From CAVSEK01 sp963726975 (GTDB lineage Bacteria; Actinomycetota; Actinomycetes; Mycobacteriales; SCTD01): a stretch of DNA of 64,000 bases. The position numbers were made by a program, and so were the translations under genes. The DNA lies in the NCBI GenBank assembly GCA_963726975.1, contig CAVSEK010000004.1, positions 434,001-498,000 of the forward strand, read 5' to 3'. Below, one piece after another: positions 1 to 9,806 of the stretch (the stretch's first letter is position 1; every line of letters starts with the position of its first letter). Below the pieces are notes generated by a model. It saw only the letters and a program-made list of their open reading frames with translations. It was not told the DNA's origin and did no database searches.

Positions 1-60
1 CGCGGACTGGCAGGACCGGATCTGGCTGCACAGCTGGGTCTGACTGGGTCGAGCTGGGTC

Positions 61-938
61 TCAGCTGGTGACGTCCTTGGTGGTCAGCCGCGCCCAGGCC
101 AGCGCGAGGAACACCGCGGCGTACGCCAGGTGCAGCGCCGACCAGCGCAGCAGCGCGCCGGCGTCGACCGACCCGCGCAGCAGCTCGCCGAAGCCGTAGC
201 CAGTTGTGGGTGAGCAGCCACGGGTGGATCGCCGACAGCTGCGGCACGGCGTCGAGCAGCGGCGGATGAGCGCCGCGAGCCCGATGGTCGTCGCCATCGC
301 GGCGATCGCGTTCTCGGTGAGCGTGGAGACGAACAGCCCGCCGGCGGCGAGCCCGGAGACGGCGCCACGACGACGTACGCCGCGACGCCCAGCGCCCGCA
401 GCAGCCCGCTCGGCGAGCGGCACCGTGTCGCCGGACAGCAGCGTGACGTCGCCCAGGCCGAACAGCACCGCGCCGGTCACGCAGCCCGACGACCGCGATG
501 GTCAGGACGGCGACCGCGGTGAAGGTCGAGCACGCCGAGGGTCTTGCCGGCGAGCAGCCGGCCGCGGGTCACGGGGACGGTGAGCAGGTAGCGCAGCGTG
601 CCGGTGCCGGCCTCGCCGGCGATGCTGTCGCCCGCTGACGACGCCGACGACGAGCGGCAGGAAGAACGGCAGGCTCACCGTGAGGGCGGTGAACACGAGG
701 AACAGCCCGTTGCCGGTGACCTGGCCGAGGAACTGCGGCCCTCCCCGCCGCGCGGCGTGCTGATCCGCACCGCGATGCCGATGAGCAGCGGGACGAGGCC
801 GAGCACGACGAGCAGCGCCAGGTTGCGGCGGCGGCGCAGGACCAGGCGGACCTCGCTGGCGTACAGCCGCCGGAACGCGCCGGGGCGGTGCTGCGGCCGG
901 GCCGGGGGCGCGAGTGGCCGCGGCGGGAGCCAGCTCAA
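61..938 (-). CDS. ABC transporter permease (frameshifted)
   Basis: This is the membrane subunit of the ABC transporter whose ATPase is encoded just upstream. It starts at a TTG that overlaps the ATPase stop (TTGA), so the two are translationally coupled. The N-terminal part reads RRLYASEVRLVLRRRRNLAL followed by a hydrophobic helix (about residues 25-45), typical of ABC-2 type permeases. The C-terminal part, in another frame, has hydrophobic segments and ends near WARLTTKDVTS. Reading must change frame several times. One clear case is an extra base near 201-204, which restores HNWYGFGELLRG. Substrate unknown. The lesions look like consensus errors, because nothing else suggests decay. Confidence 0.7.
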
Positions 939-1921
939 CGGAGGACATCGAAGCCCTCCCCGGTCAGCGAGACGAACAGGTCCTCGAGGTGCCGGCCGGT
1001 GACCGCGAGGCCGCGCAGCGGCGCGCGCCGGCGCCGACCACCGCGGCGGCGACCCGCTCGACCGGCACGTCGCCGAGCCGCGACGGTGAGCCCGTCGGGC
1101 GTGCGGTCGAGCTCGGCCAGCCCGAGCCCGCGCAGCGCCGCGGCTCGGCCAGGGCGGCGTCCGGGGTGGTGACGGTGACCAGCGCCGAGCCGGTCGACAG
1201 CACCTCGGCCAGCGTGCCCTGCGGCAGCAGCCGGCCGCCGGCCATGATCCCGACGTGGGTCGCGACCTGCTCGACCTCGGCGAGCAGGTGGCTGGACACC
1301 AGCACGGTCATGCCGTCGGCGGCGAGCTCGCGGATCGAGCGTGCGCACCTCGCGGGTGCCCTGCGGGTCCAGGCCGTTGGTCGGCTCGTCGAGCACGAGC
1401 AGGTCGCGGGGCTGCAGCAGGGCGGCGGCCAGGCCGAGCCGCTGCTTCATGCCGAGCGAGTAGTTGCGGTAGCGCTTGCCGGCCGCGGCGGTCATGCCGA
1501 CCCGGGCGAGCGCAGCGTCGAGTCCGGGCGCGTCGAGGTCGGCGGGGTCGGCGGTGGCGTCGGCACGCGTCGAGCCGGCGCAGGTTGTCGCGCCCGGACA
1601 GGTACGGGTGGAAGGCGGGGCCCTCGATGAGCGCGCCCACGCGGGGCAGCACCGACGCCGAGGCTGTCCGGCATCGAGCGGCCGAGCAGCTCGACGATGC
1701 CGGCGTCGGCGGCGATCAGCCCGAGCAGCATCCGGATCGTCGTCGTCTTGCCCGAGCCGTTGGGCCCGAGGAAGCCGTAGACGGCGCCGCGCGGCACCTC
1801 GAGCTCGACGCCGTCGACGGCGGTCTGGCTGCCGAACCGGCGGGTCAGCCCGGTCGTGCGGACGGCCGGGCCGGCGGGCGTCGTGCGGACCGGGCCGGGG
1901 CGCCGGCGCGACGGCCGTCAC
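935..1921 (-). CDS. ABC transporter ATP-binding protein (frameshifted)
   Basis: This is the nucleotide-binding subunit of a drug/bacitracin-type (CcmA-like) ABC transporter. Visible in successive frames are the Walker A GPNGSGKTTT, the signature-like SLGMKQRLGLA, the Walker B LLVLDEPTNGLDPQG and the H-loop region VLVSSHLLAEVEQVATHVG. The C-terminus is LEDLFVSLTGEGFDVLR, the usual end of this subfamily. The likely start is GTG at 1921, overlapping the stop of the upstream RseB-like gene by GTGA. At least three frame changes are needed, so the printed sequence does not encode one intact chain. Motifs are complete, so function is probably intact in the organism. Confidence 0.75.
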   Translation of the reverse strand: MTAVAPAPRPGPHDARRPGRPHDRADPPVRQPDRRRRRRARGAARRRLRLPRAQRLGQDDDDPDAARADRRRRRHRRAARPLDAGQPRRRCCPAWARSSRAPPSTRTCPGATTCAGSTRADATADPADLDAPGLDAALARVGMTAAAGKRYRNYSLGMKQRLGLAAALLQPRDLLVLDEPTNGLDPQGTREVRTLDPRARRRRHDRAGVQPPARRGRAGRDPRRDHGRRPAAAAGHAGRGAVDRLGAGHRHHPGRRPGRAAALRGLGLAELDRTPDGLTVAARRRAGRAGRRRGGRRRRAPLRGLAVTGRHLEDLFVSLTGEGFDVLR

Positions 1922-3060
1922 GTAGCCGGCGGCTGCGGCGAGCTGCTCGGGCGTGACCGCGCCGACGAGGACCCGGCCGTCCTGCGGCGAGCAGCGCGTT
2001 GACCAGCGCGGTGCTTCACCAGCCGGTCGCCGTTGGGCAGCGGCGTGGCAGCCGGTCGAGCAGCGGGCTGCTGGCGGTCGCGGCCGCCGCCCGCCGGGCG
2101 GCACGACAGGACCGAGGTCCAGCCGGAGCCGACGGTGCGGGGGCCGGCAGTGGCGGCGGTGGCGGCGTCGAGCGGCGCGTCCGCGGCCGGGTCGAGCGGG
2201 GCGTACGTCGACCAGCCGCCGTCGGGCGCCCGCCGGCAGCGGCGCCGGTCTCCGGGCGACCGACCTCGTGCTCGGTCACGGTCGCGCCCTCGGGGGCGGT
2301 GAAGCGGAAGACCGAGGCGGCCGGCGGTCGCGAAGGACACGTCGGTGAAGCCGGTCTCGAAGGCCGGCTGAGGCCGCCGCGCCGAACACCTGCACCCGCA
2401 GCGGCACCTTGGTCTCGCTGTCGACCGGCGATCTCGACGCGGCGCACCGTGGAGCGGGTGTCGCGCGGCGCGAGCGCCAGCGTGTAGGCGGGCCGGTCGG
2501 CGACGACGCTGGTGTTCTCCACCGTCACGACGGTGCTGGGGTCGATCGCGGCGAGCGCCCGGTCGGCGGCCTGCGGGGGCGGGAGCGCCTGGCCGGGCAG
2601 CCCCTCGCCGGGGTCGACGCCCTGGTCCTCCTGCGGCAGCACCACGTGCGTGGCCTGCTGGGTGCGCGAGGAGTAGGTCCACACGTCGCGGCCGTCGCGC
2701 ACGACGTCGGACTCCTCCAGCGGCCGAGCAGGGCGAGGCGCTGCCGGTCGGGCCCGTCGACCCAGACCTTGGCGGTGTGCGAGCCGGTGAGCAGCGCGGT
2801 CGGGTCGAGCGCGGCGCCCTGCGCGTCGCCGGGCAGGCTCGGGCAGCCCGAGCCGCGCCGTCTCGACGACCGTGCCGGACAGCGCGGTGGTCGTGCTGCC
2901 CTGCACGGCGACGAGCAGCTCGGCGGCCGACAGCGGCGGCAGGTCGGGGTGGGCGTCGCGCGGAGGCGCCGGCCGTGGTGACGACCGCCGTCCCGGCGAC
3001 GACCGCGGCGACGGCGACGGGGGCGATCCAGGCGGTGCGGCGGCGGGTGCGCGGGTCCAT
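1918..3060 (-). CDS. RseB/MucB- and LolA-like secreted protein (frameshifted)
   Basis: Opens with ATG and MDPRTRRRTAW followed by a hydrophobic stretch (VAVAAVVAGTAVVTTAG), a signal peptide or anchor. It ends with DGRVLVGAVTPEQLAAAA, a tail I recognise from actinobacterial proteins annotated as sigma-E regulatory RseB-like or LolA-like. These sit beside an ABC transporter and are thought to bind lipid or lipoprotein on the outer face of the membrane. Segments such as GSTTTALSGTVVETARLGLP are readable, but the frame changes many times along the gene. A -10-like CAGGCT ends 7 nt before the ATG, which would give a leaderless mRNA. It is the first gene of a three-gene operon with the ABC ATPase and permease. 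Confidence 0.65.
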   Translation of the reverse strand: MDPRTRRRTAWIAPVAVAAVVAGTAVVTTAGASARRPPRPAAAVGRRAARRRAGQHDHRAVRHGRRDGAARAARACPATRRAPRSTRPRCSPARTPPRSGSTGPTGSASPCSAAGGVRRRARRPRRVDLLLAHPAGHARGAAAGGPGRRPRRGAARPGAPAPAGRRPGARRDRPQHRRDGGEHQRRRRPARLHAGARAARHPLHGAPRRDRRSTARPRCRCGCRCSARRPQPAFETGFTDVSFATAGRLGLPLHRPRGRDRDRARGRSPGDRRRCRRAPDGGWSTYAPLDPAADAPLDAATAATAGPRTVGSGWTSVLSCRPAGGGRDRQQPAARPAATPLPNGDRLVKHRAGQRAARRRTAGSSSARSRPSSSPQPPAT

Positions 3061-3124
3061 GGCGACCAGCCTGCTCCTGCGGGCGGTCGCCGCGCTGAGC
3101 GGTCGCTGAGAGGCCGGACGTCGC

Positions 3125-3811
3125 GTGCGCGACAGTGGGCGCGTGGAGCCCGGCCGCGTGCTGCTCGTCGACGACGAGCCGCGCCTCGTCACGGCGCTGG
3201 CGCGCGGGCTGTCCCGCGAGGGCGTCGTCGTGCGGACGGCGGCGGACGGGCCGGCGGCGCTGACCGCCTGCGCGGCCGAGGACTTCGACGTCGTCGTGCT
3301 CGACCTCATGCTGCCGGGGCTGTCCGGCTACGACGTGCTGCGCCGCCTGCGGGCGCGCGGGGACCGTACGCCGGTGCTCGTGCTGTCGGCCAAGGACGGC
3401 GAGCACGACCTCGCCGACGCGCTCGACCTGGGCGCCGACGACTACCTGGTCAAGCCGTTCTCCTACGTCGTGCTGCTCGCCCGGCTGCGGGCGCTCGCGC
3501 GGCGCGGGCCGCAGCGGGAGGCGCCGGTGCTGCAGGTCGGCGCCCTGGCCCTCGACGCCGCCCGGCACGTCGTCACGCGCGCCGGCGAGGAGGTGGGGCT
3601 CTCGCCGCGGGAGTACCGCCTGCTCGAGGCGCTGCTGCGCGCGCAGGGCCGCGTGGTGAGCAAGCTCGACCTGCTCGAGGGGGTGTTCCAGGGCGACCTG
3701 GACGGCGACGCCAACGTCGTCGAGGTGTACGTCGGCTACCTGCGCAGGAAGCTCGGCCGCGAGGCGGTCGTCACCGTGCGCGGCGAGGGCTACCGGCTGG
3801 CCGGCGGGTGA
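3125..3811 (+). CDS. OmpR-family response regulator
   Basis: Transcription factor of a two-component system. The receiver domain (about residues 10-120) has the acidic pair in LLVDDEPR, the phospho-acceptor Asp in VVVLDLMLPG, the switch Ser in VLVLSAKDG and the Lys in DDYLVKPFS. The winged-helix output domain (about 135-228) has LSPREYRLLEALL and ends VRGEGYRLAGG. Two in-frame GTG starts exist (3125 and 3143); the second begins closer to the family start. Its stop overlaps the GTG of the histidine kinase (GTGA). It is divergent from the RseB-like/ABC operon, which is a plausible target. Confidence 0.93.
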   Translation: MRDSGRVEPGRVLLVDDEPRLVTALARGLSREGVVVRTAADGPAALTACAAEDFDVVVLDLMLPGLSGYDVLRRLRARGDRTPVLVLSAKDGEHDLADALDLGADDYLVKPFSYVVLLARLRALARRGPQREAPVLQVGALALDAARHVVTRAGEEVGLSPREYRLLEALLRAQGRVVSKLDLLEGVFQGDLDGDANVVEVYVGYLRRKLGREAVVTVRGEGYRLAGG

Positions 3812-5092
3812 GCCGGCGCGGGGTGCGGGCGCGCCTGGTGCTGAGCTCGGTCCTGCCGCTCGCGGTCGGGCTCGTCCTGGTGGCCGTCGCGGTCACCGCG
3901 GTCTTCAGCACCGGGCTGGTGCGCGACCTCGACGCGCGCACCGCCGACGAGGCCGCGGTGCTCGCCGGTCTGGTGCGCGAGGACGCGCTGCCGGCACGTG
4001 CTGCCGCTGCCGTCCGGCTCGCCGCTGCTCGCCCAGGTCGTCGCGGCCGACGGGACGGTGCTGGCGGCCAGCCCCGCGGCCAGCCGCGTGCAACCGCTGA
4101 GCACGGCGACCGGCGACCGGGTCACCACCGACGAGCAGGGGGCGTACGCCGCGACGCCGCTGCGGGTGCGGCTGCGCAGCGCGGTGCTCGACGGGCGGCC
4201 GGTGCAGGTCGTCGTCGCCGCGCCGCTCGGCGAGGTGCGGCGGGCGCTGCGCGCGCTGCGGCTGGTGCTGCTGGTCGTCGTGCCGGTGCTGGTCGCGCTG
4301 GGCACCTGGCTGACCTGGGTGGTGGCGGGCTTCGCGCTGCGCCCGGTGGAGCGGCTGCGGGCCGCGGCCGCGGACCTGGCGCGGTCCCCCGGCCGCGACC
4401 TGACGCTGCCGGTGCCGCCGGGACAGGACGAGCTGGCCCGGCTCGGGGCGACGCTGTCGGGGCTGCTCGCCTCGGTCGGGGCGCTGGTGGCGGCGCAGGA
4501 GCGGTTCGTGGCGGACGCGGCGCACGAGCTGCGCTCGCCGCTGGCCAGCCTGTCGGTGCAGCTCGACGTCGCCCGCGCGCACCCCTCGTCGGTGTCGGTC
4601 GACGAGCTGGTGGCCGAGCTGTCGCCCGAGGTCGACCGGCTGCAGCGGCTCGTCGCGGACCTGCTGGCGCTGGCCCGGCCCGGCGCCGCCGACCCGGCGC
4701 GCCGGGTGCGGCTCGACCTGCGCCAGCTGGCCGGCGCGGCCGGGAAGCCGTGTCCGGTGCTCGGCGACCCGGCGGCGCTGCAGCGCCTCGTCGCCAACCT
4801 GCGCGACAACGCGGCGCGGCACGGGACGCGGGTCGAGGTGCGGACCTGCGTGCTCGACGGTGCGGCGGTGCTCGACGTCGACGACGACGGGCCGGGGGTC
4901 CCGCTCGAGGACCGCTCCCGCGTGCTGGAGCGCTGGGTGCGGCTCGACGGCGCGCGCAGCAGCGCCGACGGCGGCTCGGGCCTGGGGCTCGCGATCGTCG
5001 CCGAGACCGCCCGGGCGCACGGGGGGTCGGTGCAGGTGCTGGACAGCCCGCTCGGCGGCGCCCGGGTGCGCGTGCGGCTCCCGCTCGCGTGA
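3808..5092 (+). CDS. Sensor histidine kinase (one frameshift)
   Basis: Partner kinase of the preceding regulator. There is a membrane helix at about residues 8-32 (LVLSSVLPLAVGLVLVAVAV), a short extracytoplasmic part, a second helix (LRLVLLVVVPVLVALGTWL), HAMP, then the HisKA H-box FVADAAHELRSPL with the phosphorylated His. The ATPase domain has the N box NLRDNAARHG, the G1 box DDDGPGVP and the G2 box GGSGLGLAIV. The reading frame changes once near 3990-3998 (one extra base within the extracytoplasmic part). The end-to-end length is 3n+1, in agreement with a single insertion. A strong terminator follows. Confidence 0.88.
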
Positions 5093-5140
5093 TCCCGGGC
5101 CGTCGCCGTGCCCGGACCACCGCCGCGGCCCGGGCACGAC

Positions 5141-5172
5141 GAAGGCCCCGGACGCACGCGTCCGGGGCCTTC
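5141..5172. terminator. Perfect-stem intrinsic terminator
   Basis: A 15-bp arm (GAAGGCCCCGGACGC) is followed after 2 nt by its exact reverse complement. The stem is very GC-rich and has no long T tract, as is normal in actinobacteria. It lies between the end of the histidine kinase and the 3' end of the convergent tRNA-Ala gene, so it can serve both strands. Confidence 0.85.
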
Positions 5173-5184
5173 GCGGTGGACCTC

Positions 5185-5261
<77 letters not shown>

Positions 5262-5277
5262 AGGGCCGGGGCCGACA

Positions 5278-6093
5278 CTACCAGCCGCCGACGACCCGCC
5301 GGCGGTCCAGCACCGCGGTGCGGTCGTCCTGCCCGGCCGCCTCGGTACCCGGCTCGTGCGGCTCGGAGCGCCGCTCGTCGAGCACGGTGCCCGAGGCGCT
5401 GGCGGCCGGGGCGGCGGGCTGCGGGGCGGCCGGCTTGCCGACGTAGGTCGGCAGCGGCACCGGCACCGGCTGCCAGGCGTCGCCCAGCGCGTGCCGCACG
5501 GGCGCGGCGACCGGGGCGGCCTCGGCGGCGCGCCCCGCGGTCGCCAGCACGGCGGTCGGCGCCGGCACGCGGGCCGGGACCCGCCGGGCGACCGGCAGGT
5601 CCTCGACCCCGCGCCGCTGCAGCTCGGCCTCGAGCTGGTGGCGCAGGTGCGTGCGCTGCCCGTTGACGAGCACCTGGCGGCGGCAGTGCACGACGAACAG
5701 CAGCGCGGCGACGGCGCACGCCCCGCTCACCGCGTGCAGCCAGCCCGGCCCGACCAGACCGAGCAGCCAGGTCGCGACGGCGGTGCCGACCAGGGTGACC
5801 AGCACCCGGCGGCGGCGCACCGCCAGCGGCAGCGGCCCGCGCCGCCGCGAGCGCAGGGCGGACCACCGCTCCCGCGCCTGCCCGACGGCGTCGCCGAGCC
5901 GGCTCGGCGGGTCGTCGTCGAGCTCGTCCTCGAGCTCGGGGACGGGCGCGCCGGGACGGCGGGACAGGACCCGCGCGCGGTCGTGCTCGGCGGATCGGGA
6001 CGGAGCGGTGCTGTCGTGCGCGCGCAGTCCCATGGGGACGAGCACGGCGAGCCAGGCACCGACGATGACGAGGAGGATGAGGCCGCTGCCCAC
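5278..6093 (-). CDS. sepX: Divisome membrane protein SepX/GlpR
   Basis: A 271-aa protein starting at GTG. It has an N-terminal membrane helix (residues 2-22, GLILLVIVGAWLAVLVPMGL) followed by an arginine-rich cytoplasmic part and a second hydrophobic pair (about 95-140, including TWLLGLVGPGWLHAVSGA). The tail is long and proline/alanine-rich and ends VVGGW. By its opening helix and its place beside galU, moeA and rimJ it is the homologue of Streptomyces SepX and corynebacterial GlpR (Rv0996 in M. tuberculosis). There GlpR is the membrane receptor of the gephyrin-like protein Glp and takes part in FtsZ-ring and septum control. The glp gene lies 1.6 kb away in the same direction. Assignment rests on position and topology rather than on alignment. 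Confidence 0.75.
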   Translation of the reverse strand: MGSGLILLVIVGAWLAVLVPMGLRAHDSTAPSRSAEHDRARVLSRRPGAPVPELEDELDDDPPSRLGDAVGQARERWSALRSRRRGPLPLAVRRRRVLVTLVGTAVATWLLGLVGPGWLHAVSGACAVAALLFVVHCRRQVLVNGQRTHLRHQLEAELQRRGVEDLPVARRVPARVPAPTAVLATAGRAAEAAPVAAPVRHALGDAWQPVPVPLPTYVGKPAAPQPAAPAASASGTVLDERRSEPHEPGTEAAGQDDRTAVLDRRRVVGGW

Positions 6094-6134
6094 GTCACGG
6101 ACCGTAGCCGCGGACGGACGCCGAGCGGTGGAGG

Positions 6135-6710
6135 TCAGCCGGTGTGTCGGGAGGTGGCGCGCAGCCGCCGCAGCAGCCCCTCGGGCACGTCGTCGCGCAC
6201 CAGCGCGTAGCCCAGGTGGTCGCGCCACGCGCCGTCGATGAACAGGTAGCGCTCGTGCCGCCCCTCGCGCCGGAAGCCGAGCTTCTCGACGACGCGCAGG
6301 GACGCGGCGTTCTCCGGCCGGACGTTCGCCTCGACGCGGTGCAGCCCGGCGTCGAACAGGTGGTCCACGACGAGGGCCACGGCCGTCGGGGTCACGCCGC
6401 GCCCGGCGACCCGCCGGTCGACCCAGTAGCCGACCGAGCCGCTGCGGGACGCGCCGCGCACGACCCCGCTGACCGTGACCTGCCCGCACAGCGCACCGTC
6501 GTGCGTGACGGCGAAGGGGAAGGCCCGCCCGGCCCGTGCCTCCCGGCGCAGCGTGCGCAGCAGCGCGGTGAAGACCGCCGGGCTGTGCCGCTCGTCCCAC
6601 GCGGCGGGAGGTGCGTCGGGAGCCGCTCCCTCCCAGGGCTCGAGCCACGCCTGGTTGCGGCGCCGGACCTCCGCCCAGGCGGTCGCGTCGCGCAGCCGCA
6701 GCGGCCGCAC
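6135..6710 (-). CDS. GNAT acetyltransferase, RimJ-like
   Basis: A 191-aa N-acetyltransferase of the RimJ/RimL kind, which acetylate protein N-termini. The opening RPLRLRDATAWAEVRRRNQAWLEPWE is the standard beta1-alpha1 start of this clade. The acetyl-CoA loop is near RVAGRGVTPTAVALVVDHLF, followed by HRVEANVRPENAASLRVVEKLGFRREG, the conserved C-terminal half. GTG at 6710 is the only standard start. Homologues often begin about ten residues earlier, and the frame is open upstream (VLSDGPVV), so the true start could lie there. It sits 38 bp after moaB in the galU-moeA block, where rimJ is found in other actinobacteria (Rv0995). Confidence 0.88.
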   Translation of the reverse strand: MRPLRLRDATAWAEVRRRNQAWLEPWEGAAPDAPPAAWDERHSPAVFTALLRTLRREARAGRAFPFAVTHDGALCGQVTVSGVVRGASRSGSVGYWVDRRVAGRGVTPTAVALVVDHLFDAGLHRVEANVRPENAASLRVVEKLGFRREGRHERYLFIDGAWRDHLGYALVRDDVPEGLLRRLRATSRHTG

Positions 6711-6748
6711 GACGACGGGCCCGTCGGACAGGACCGCCGGCCAGCCCC

Positions 6749-7221
6749 TCAGTGGTCGTCCCCGCGCAGCTGGCCGACCGCGTGCGCCAGCACCGGCGCG
6801 AGGGCCGCGACCCCGTCGCGCACCCCGCCGGTCGAGCCGGGCAGGTTGACGACCAGCGTGCGCCCGATGGTCCCGGCGACGCCGCGCGACAGCACCGACG
6901 TCGGCACCGCGTCGCGGCCCTGCGCCCGCACCGCGTCGGCGAGCCCCGGAGCCTCCCGCTCGAGCAGCGGCCGGGTGGCCTCCGGGGTGACGTCGCGCGG
7001 CGACAGCCCGGTGCCGCCGGTGGTGAGCACGACGTCGTACGCCTGCGCGACCCCCGCCCGCAGCGCCTCCTGCACCGCCGGCACCTCGTCGGGCACGACG
7101 ACGACCGGCCCCACCTCGAAGCCGAGGTCGGCGACGAGCGAGGCGAGCAGCGGGCCGGAGGTGTCGGCGCGCTGCCCGCGCGAGGACCGGTCCGAGACCG
7201 TGACGACGAGCACCCGGCCGC

Positions 7222-7225
<4 letters not shown>
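6749..7225 (-). CDS. moaB: Molybdopterin adenylyltransferase, MoaB/Mog family
   Basis: 158 aa. Adenylates molybdopterin with ATP before molybdenum insertion. The family motif TGGTGLSPRDVTPEAT (substrate-binding loop) and the C-terminal VVNLPGSTGGVRDGV are both complete, and the N-terminus VLVVTVSDRSSRG is typical. The start GTG overlaps the moaC stop by GTGA, so it is translationally coupled. The operon also carries moeA and moaC. Confidence 0.93.
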
Positions 7226-7688
<463 letters not shown>

Positions 7689-7692
<4 letters not shown>

Positions 7693-8901
7693 CGGCGGCG
7701 CTCCAGCAGCATGACGGTCACCGGCTCGCCGGCCCGGACCAGCTCGACCTCCTCGGGCACGACGGCGAGCGCGTTCGCCCGCGACATGCCGGCCAGCAGG
7801 TGCGAGCCGGAGCCGCCGACGGGCGCGACGACGTACGCCCCCTTGCGCACCGTCAGCTTCACCCGCAGGAACGAGCGCTTGCCGCGCACCGACCGCAGGT
7901 CGGCCTGCGCGACGGCCGAGACGCGCGGGCGCTCGATCGGCTCGGCCCCGACCATGCGGCGCAGCGCGGGCCGCACGAACGCCTCGAAGCTCACCAGCGC
8001 GCTCACCGGGTTGCCCGGCAGCGCGAAGACCGGCGTGCCGTCCGGGCCGATGGTGCCGAAGCCCTGCGGCATGCCCGGCTGCATCGCGACCTTGTCGAAG
8101 CGCACCGTGCCGAGGCGCGAGAGCACCTCCTTCACGACGTCGTACGCACCGACGCTCACCCCGCCGCTGGTGACCAGCACGTCGGCGCGCACGAGCTGGT
8201 CCTCGAGCGTGTCGAGCAGGGTGCGCGGGTCGTCGGGCACGATGCCGACCCGGTAGGCCTGCGCGCCGGCCTCGAGCGCGGCGGCGGTGAGCGCGAAGGA
8301 GTTGGCGTCGGCGATCTGGCCGGGGCCCATGGGCGCGCCCGGCTCGACGAGCTCGCTGCCGGTGGAGACCACCACGACCCGCGGGCGAGGGCGCACGAGC
8401 ACCCGCGACCGGCCGACGGCTGCGGCCAGCCCCAGCGACGCGCTCCCGAGCGCGGTGCCGCGGGTCAGCACGGTCTCGCCCGCCTCGACGTCCTCGCCGG
8501 CGCGCCGGACGTACGCCCCCGGCTCGACGCGCCGGTCGATCCGCACGCTCGAGACGCCGCCGTCGGTGGACTCGACCGGCACGACGGCGTCCGCCCCGGG
8601 CGGCAGGGCCGCGCCGGTCATGATGCGCACGCACAGGCCGGGCTGGACGCGCAGCGGCGAGGCGGGCCCGGCGGCGACGTCGCCGACCACGGGCAGCACG
8701 ACGGGCAGGTCGCCGTCGAGGTCCTCGCTGCGCACCGCGTAGCCGTCCATGGCGCTGTTGTCGAAGCCGGGCAGCGGCGCCGGGGCCATGCACGTCCTCG
8801 TCGAGCACGCAGCCGTGCGCGTCGAGCAGCCCGAGGTCGAAGGCGCCGAGCGGCTGGACGACCTGCAGCACCCGCTGCAGGTGCTCGTCGACGCTGATCA
8901 C
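7689..8901 (-). CDS. glp: Gephyrin-like molybdotransferase MoeA/Glp (one frameshift)
   Basis: About 404 aa after repair. The N-terminus VISVDEHLQRVLQVVQPLGA is in one frame. From about 8795 the frame changes (one extra base), and the rest is complete: GFDNSAMDGYAVR, VVSTGSELVEPG, the molybdopterin-binding TSGGVSVGAYD, and FALPGNPVSALVSFEAFVRP. The end-to-end length is 3n+1. MoeA inserts molybdate into adenylated molybdopterin. In actinobacteria the copy beside galU and sepX/glpR is Glp, which has been shown in Corynebacterium to bind FtsZ and the receptor GlpR. The start overlaps the galU stop and the end overlaps moaC. Whether this copy does cofactor synthesis, division, or both cannot be read from sequence. 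Confidence 0.88.
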
Positions 8902-9776
8902 GACGGGTCGCCCTGGGTCGGCAGCCACTCGCGCAGCCAGGCCAGCAGCGGCGCGCCGAGGTCGTCGCGCTCGGCGGCCAGGCGGACCACCGCCTTGAGG
9001 TAGTCGAGGCGGTCGCCGGTGTCGTAGCGCCGGCCGCGGAAGACCACGCCGTGCACCGGCTCGGTGGCGATCAGGGTGGAGATCGCGTCGGTGAGCTGGA
9101 TCTCGCCGCCGCGGCCGGGCGGGGTCTCGCGCAGCACGTCGAAGACGGTGGGCGACAGCACGTAGCGCCCGATGATGGCGAGGTCGCTCGGGGCCTCGTC
9201 GACCGGCGGCTTCTCCACCAGCCCGGTGATGCGCACGACGTCGCCGTCGCCCTCGACGGCCGCGCAGCCGTACAGCGAGACCGACTCGTGCGGCACCTGC
9301 ATGAGCGCGACGACCGAGCCGCCCTCGCGGGCCTGCACCTCGACCATGGTCGACAGCAGGGGGTCACGCGGGTCGATGAGGTCGTCGCCGAGCAGGACGG
9401 CGAACGGGTCGCGCCCGACGTGCTCGGCCGCCGCGAGCACGGCGTGCCCGAGCCCGCGCGGGTCGCCCTGGCGCACGTAGTGCACCGTCGCGAGGTCCGT
9501 CGCCTCCTGCACCAGCCTCAGCCGCTCGGTGTCGCCCTTGGCCTCCAGGGCGAGCTCGAGCTCCACGACGCGGTCGAAGTGGTCCTCCAGGGCCCGCTTG
9601 CTGCGCCCGGTGATCATGAGGACGTCGTGCAGCCCGGCCGCGACGGCCTCCTCGACGACGTACTGGATCGCCGGCTTGTCGACGACCGGCAGCATCTCCT
9701 TCGGCGAGGCCTTCGTCGCCGGCAGGAAGCGGGTGCCGAGGCCGGCGGCCGGGATGACGGCTTTGGTCAGTGCCAT
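8898..9776 (-). CDS. galU: UTP-glucose-1-phosphate uridylyltransferase
   Basis: 292 aa, ATG start. Makes UDP-glucose from UTP and glucose-1-phosphate, feeding cell-wall and glycan synthesis. It has the nucleotidyltransferase signature AVIPAAGLGTRFLPATKASPK, then MLPVVDKPAIQYVVEEAV, VLLGDDLID, and GEIQLTDAIS. The C-terminal YDTGDRLDYLKAVVRLA is also conserved. First gene of the operon galU-glp-moaC-moaB. It is divergent from 5-formyl-THF cyclo-ligase with 30 bp between the starts, the same arrangement as Rv0993/Rv0992c. Confidence 0.97.
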   Translation of the reverse strand: MALTKAVIPAAGLGTRFLPATKASPKEMLPVVDKPAIQYVVEEAVAAGLHDVLMITGRSKRALEDHFDRVVELELALEAKGDTERLRLVQEATDLATVHYVRQGDPRGLGHAVLAAAEHVGRDPFAVLLGDDLIDPRDPLLSTMVEVQAREGGSVVALMQVPHESVSLYGCAAVEGDGDVVRITGLVEKPPVDEAPSDLAIIGRYVLSPTVFDVLRETPPGRGGEIQLTDAISTLIATEPVHGVVFRGRRYDTGDRLDYLKAVVRLAAERDDLGAPLLAWLREWLPTQGDPS

Positions 9777-9806
9777 GCCGGGACAGTACGGGGGCAGGCT
9801 GGGCCC

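Noticed and set aside
1..60. Three near copies of CTGGGTC at the window edge
   Set aside because: Short, imperfect and truncated by the window border; no feature can be supported.
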